63,588 nucleotides of DNA from contig NZ_PJBP01000175.1 of assembly GCF_002836415.1 (NCBI RefSeq), positions 1 through 63,588 of the forward strand. The letters run 5' to 3'. The stretch comes from Psychromonas sp. MB-3u-54. GTDB lineage: Bacteria; Pseudomonadota; Gammaproteobacteria; Enterobacterales; Psychromonadaceae. The notes under the pieces are model-generated. The model worked only from the letters and a program-made list of their open reading frames with translations, had not been told where the DNA came from and did not search any database. The position numbers were made by a program, and so were the translations under genes. Shown piece by piece: positions 60,856-63,588 of this stretch. How positions within the stretch are numbered: position 1 is the stretch's first letter; every line of letters starts with the position of its first letter.

Positions 60856-60881
60856 CTTGAAAAACAAATTATCCCCCACAT
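60856..60881 (+). promoter_or_regulatory. Probable sigma-32 heat-shock promoter of hslVU
   Basis: CTTGAAA (60856-60862), an 11-base gap and CCCCACAT (60874-60881), compared with the sigma-32 consensus CTTGAAA and CCCCATnT. The gap is one or two bases shorter than in groE or dnaK, but the position (65 bases before hslV) and the gene both fit. The rest of the 304-bp gap holds no gene. Confidence 0.65.
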
Positions 60882-60945
60882 ATATTAACTACATAAGTGC
60901 CTATTTTTTACGGCCCATTCTCTTTCTCACTTTTAAGGTAAAAAT

Positions 60946-61500
60946 ATGACTACCATTGTTTCAGTACGTCGTGGCAACCAAGTTGTTGTCGGTGGTGATG
61001 GTCAAGTTTCTCTTGGCAATACGGTTATGAAAGGTAACGCGCGTAAAGTACACAGACTCTATAACAATCAGGTAATCGCTGGCTTTGCTGGCGGTACAGC
61101 CGATGCATTCACTCTGTTAGAGCGTTTTGAGGCTAAGCTGCAGGCACACCAGGGTAATCTTGAACGAGCAGCGGTCGAATTAGCGAAAGACTGGCGTACC
61201 GATCGAAACTTACGCAGACTTGAAGCACTATTAGCAGTAGCAGATAAAAACTCTTCTTATATTATTACCGGTAATGGTGATGTGGTCAGACCGGAAAATG
61301 ATTTAATGGCGATTGGCTCCGGTGGTTATTTTGCACAATCGGCAGCGATTGCATTGTTAGAAAATACCGATTTAGATGCGAAAACAATTGTCGAAAAAGC
61401 ATTGGCTATAGCAGGCAATATTTGTGTTTTTACTAATGAAAGTCACACTATTGAATGCATTGATTTCTCTGATGAAATTACTACTAAAAGTAAAAAATAG
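60946..61500 (+). CDS. hslV: ATP-dependent protease subunit HslV
   Basis: Proteasome-like peptidase of the HslVU (ClpQY) complex. After removal of Met, Thr2 (TTIVSVRR) is the catalytic nucleophile. Conserved blocks: [60 protein letters not shown] and [21 protein letters not shown]. It has 184 residues, with a slightly extended C-terminus. hslU follows 11 bases later. Confidence 0.98.
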   Translation: MTTIVSVRRGNQVVVGGDGQVSLGNTVMKGNARKVHRLYNNQVIAGFAGGTADAFTLLERFEAKLQAHQGNLERAAVELAKDWRTDRNLRRLEALLAVADKNSSYIITGNGDVVRPENDLMAIGSGGYFAQSAAIALLENTDLDAKTIVEKALAIAGNICVFTNESHTIECIDFSDEITTKSKK

Positions 61501-61511
61501 GGTATATAACT

Positions 61512-62846
61512 ATGTCAAATATGACACCAAAAGAAATTAAACATGAGTTAGATCGCCATATCATTGGACAAGACAATGCCAAACGCGCTGTTGCTATCGC
61601 ACTTCGTAATCGCTGGCGCCGTATGCAACTTGATGAAGAAATGCGTCAAGAAGTCACCCCAAAAAATATTTTAATGATTGGCCCTACCGGTGTAGGTAAA
61701 ACAGAAATTGCACGCCGTTTAGCAAAACTCGCTAATGCTCCTTTTATCAAAGTTGAAGCAACTAAATTTACTGAGGTAGGCTATGTTGGTAAAGAAGTAG
61801 AATCTATCGTTCGTGATTTAGTCGATGTAGCCATTAAACTGACTCGCGAAGAAGAAATGGCAAAGGTTACCCATAAGGCAGAAGATTTAGCCGAAGATCG
61901 GATCCTAGATATCCTTATTCCACCCGCTAAAACAAACAATGATTGGGAAAGTGTAAAAACAGAAGATAGTGCAACAAGACAGTCTTTCCGTAAAAAACTG
62001 CGAGAGGGTAAATTAGATGATAAAGAGATCGATATAGATCTGCCTGCCCCGCAAATAGGGGTTGAAATAATGGCTCCTCCCGGTATGGAAGAAATGACCA
62101 ATCAATTGCAGGGTATGTTTCAAAATATGTCCGGTAAAGATAAAACCAACAAACGCAAAATGAAAATAAAAGAAGCGTTGAAACTGCTGGTTGAGTCCGA
62201 AGCGGCAAAATTAGTGAATGAAGAAGACCTTAAAGAAAAAGCACTCTTTTCAGCAGAAAATAACGGTATTATATTTATCGACGAAATAGATAAAATTTGT
62301 AAGGGTGGTGGAAACTCCGGTCCTGACGTATCAAGAGAAGGTGTACAGCGTGATTTATTACCTTTAATTGAAGGTTCTACCGTTAGTACTAAGCATGGGA
62401 TGGTGAAAACTGACCATATGTTATTTATCGCATCCGGTGCATTCCAAGTTGCTAAACCTTCAGATCTTATTCCCGAATTACAGGGACGCTTACCAATCAG
62501 GGTTGAGTTAGAAGCACTGACAGAAGAAGATCTGGCAAAAATACTAACTGAGCCTAAAGCTTCCTTAAGTGAACAGTATCAAGCGCTATTAGCGACCGAA
62601 GGTATAACGCTTGAATTTAGCAAAGATGGTATAGATAAAATTGCCAAATCTGCCTGGCATGTAAATGAAACCACCGAAAATATAGGTGCACGTCGTTTAC
62701 ACACCTTGATGGAACGTATTCTTGATCAACTCTCCTATGAAGCTTCAGAACGGAAAGGTGAATCAATTACCATTGATGAAAATTACGTTGCTAACATCTT
62801 GGATGATTTGCTTGAAGATGAAGATTTAAGCCGCTATATTTTATAA
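61512..62846 (+). CDS. hslU: ATP-dependent protease ATPase subunit HslU
   Basis: AAA+ unfoldase of the HslVU protease, 444 residues. The N-terminal [34 protein letters not shown] is diagnostic, as are Walker [33 protein letters not shown], the I-domain insertion, Walker [11 protein letters not shown] and the sensor-2 [11 protein letters not shown]. The C-terminus ends SRYIL, the tail that inserts into HslV. A strong terminator follows. Confidence 0.98.
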   Translation: MSNMTPKEIKHELDRHIIGQDNAKRAVAIALRNRWRRMQLDEEMRQEVTPKNILMIGPTGVGKTEIARRLAKLANAPFIKVEATKFTEVGYVGKEVESIVRDLVDVAIKLTREEEMAKVTHKAEDLAEDRILDILIPPAKTNNDWESVKTEDSATRQSFRKKLREGKLDDKEIDIDLPAPQIGVEIMAPPGMEEMTNQLQGMFQNMSGKDKTNKRKMKIKEALKLLVESEAAKLVNEEDLKEKALFSAENNGIIFIDEIDKICKGGGNSGPDVSREGVQRDLLPLIEGSTVSTKHGMVKTDHMLFIASGAFQVAKPSDLIPELQGRLPIRVELEALTEEDLAKILTEPKASLSEQYQALLATEGITLEFSKDGIDKIAKSAWHVNETTENIGARRLHTLMERILDQLSYEASERKGESITIDENYVANILDDLLEDEDLSRYIL

Positions 62847-62867
62847 AAATATAAAGTTATAAAACAC

Positions 62868-62896
62868 AAAGGGAGCCAATGTGGCTCCCTTTTTTT
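62868..62896 (+). terminator. Rho-independent terminator after hslU
   Basis: The perfect stem AAAGGGAGCC / GGCTCCCTTT with a 5-base loop runs into a T-stretch, 22 bases past the hslU stop. Confidence 0.94.
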
Positions 62897-62960
62897 ATAC
62901 CTTTGACGCGTGCAGTGAGCCTTACCTGCCGCGTAACTACAGATATTCCCCCGTTAGTGA

Positions 62961-63073
62961 TACCAAACGCATTAATTAAGTGATCCGATTTACTATTTAA
63001 AATCATCCCAGCGGTTTTATGAGCGTAAATTTTGCCTTTGAAAGCATTAATCATAAATTGAATGCGTTTGGTA
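62961..63073. repeat. Small inverted-repeat element (MITE-like)
   Basis: TACCAAACGCATT (62961-62973) and its exact inverted copy (63061-63073) bound about 113 bases without a gene. Weaker pairing extends inwards. It ends just before the triple repeat. Confidence 0.5.
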
Positions 63074-63079
63074 TTATCG

Positions 63080-63378
63080 GTAGGGTGCATTCTATGCACC
63101 GCAGGCAGCATCAATCGGTGCTGAAGCGCACCCTACGAGTTGCTCAAGAGATTGGATAAATATGGGAAGTTCATTAAATGGAATGGCTATTATGTTATCC
63201 GTAGGGTGCATTCTATGCACCGCAAGCAGCGGCAATAGGTGCGCTGAGCGCACCCTACAAGTTGCTCAAGAGATTGGATAAATATGTAAAGTTAATCAAT
63301 GAAATTGTTACTATATTATCGGCAAGGTGCATTCTATGCACCGCAACCATCGGCAATTGGTGCTGAAGCGCACCCTAC
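63080..63378. repeat. Three tandem 120-bp units with a palindromic core
   Basis: Palindromic cores at 63080-63136, 63201-63258 and 63321-63378 begin GTAGGGTGCATTCTATGCAC (the third is slightly degraded) and end GCACCCTAC. Between them runs a shared spacer (GTTGCTCAAGAGATTGGATA). The period is 120-121 bases. They resemble REP-type intergenic repeats of gammaproteobacteria and are too few and too long-spaced for CRISPR. Confidence 0.85.
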
Positions 63379-63407
63379 GGGCTATCACATCACGCGCTTG
63401 AACGAAA

Positions 63408-63439
63408 AAATCCCTGCTGACCTTAGTCAACAGGGATTT
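63408..63439 (-). terminator. Leftward hairpin terminator
   Basis: AAATCCCTG..CAGGGATTT forms an imperfect stem; on the minus strand it runs into a T-stretch. It would serve a leftward gene lying beyond the right edge; none is visible here. Confidence 0.5.
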
Positions 63440-63489
63440 ATCTGGATTTAATAGCCTAGCTTGTGCAATAAACTGGCGATGGAACAGGA

Positions 63490-63588
63490 CTCGCAGAGCT
63501 CGTCCGCTCATAACTCAGGCTGTCGCCTGATTATCCAGGGCACGCAGAGCTTAGCCCGCTCATGACACTTTGCTTCCGCAAAATTCGC
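63490..63588. repeat. Dispersed repeat, two diverged copies, cut by the window edge
   Basis: ACGCAGAGCTTAGCCCGCTC at 63541 is identical to the nuclease left arm at 15637, and the following bases continue the match in diverged form. A second, weaker copy lies at 63490-63536 (TCGCAGAGCTCGTCCGCTCA). It shows that the repeat around the nuclease gene is a genome-wide family. Confidence 0.75.

Noticed and set aside
62857-63114. Open frame of 85 codons on the minus strand after hslU
   Set aside because: It runs through the terminator and inverted repeats and has no ribosome site or recognisable sequence.
63080-63378. CRISPR array
   Set aside because: The spacer is repeated along with the palindrome and the period is 120 bases; no cas gene is present.

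Overview
The window is chromosomal DNA of an AT-rich marine gammaproteobacterium. The closest fit I can suggest is Psychromonas or a relative; this comes from protein character and gene order, not from a database search. Most of it is conserved housekeeping sequence in the order familiar from E. coli and Vibrio: rseC-rseB-rseA-rpoE / nadB / ygfX-sdhE / ygfZ, then cyaA and metJ, slmA-dut-coaBC / radC-rpmB-rpmG-mutM, coaD, cyaY / lptM-lysA-dapF, xerC-yigB-uvrD, argS-ftsN-hslV-hslU.

Two accessory insertions break this order. The first (about 15.3-17.9 kb, between mutM and coaD) is a single predicted PD-(D/E)xK nuclease gene with foreign-looking codon use. It lies between two roughly 200-bp inverted copies of a repeat whose core recurs at the right end of the window. 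The second (about 21.8-53.6 kb) separates dapF from xerC and has two parts. A 5-kb block (22.0-27.1 kb) is rich in AGA, ATA and GGA codons; it encodes a substrate-binding lipoprotein, a second D-Ala-D-Ala ligase and an MFS transporter fused to two extracytoplasmic sensor-like domains. Next comes a single-direction type VI secretion (T6SS) gene cluster of about 25.7 kb, read leftwards from tssB at 53.0 kb to a STAS protein at 27.3 kb.

The T6SS cluster carries tssB, tssC, hcp, tssJ, tssK, tssL and tssM, then a tssB-tssC fusion paralogue with a second hcp, tssE, tssF, tssG and a 1324-residue VgrG. A loading/tip cassette follows (DUF2169-pentapeptide fusion, pentapeptide protein, DUF3540, PAAR-like DUF4150), and finally a HAMP-SpoIIE protein and a STAS protein. 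tssA and clpV are absent. The SpoIIE domain lacks most of its metal-binding aspartates, so it looks like a pseudophosphatase paired with a STAS partner. TssM has no Walker A motif. VgrG has a carbohydrate-binding-like insert and a long C-terminal extension.

A second theme is repeated small tandem duplication. A decayed triplication spans the rseA/rseB junction, cyaA has three in-frame repeats, a 51-bp tandem repeat carries a gene's last codons between coaD and its neighbour, tssJ has a 15-bp duplication, and three 120-bp palindromic units follow hslU. Regulatory sites I can support are a sigma-E autoregulatory promoter before rpoE, a strong sigma-70 promoter before the lipoprotein gene, an rpmB promoter, a probable sigma-32 promoter before hslVU, and terminators after rpmG and hslU. 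No tRNA, rRNA or CRISPR array was seen.
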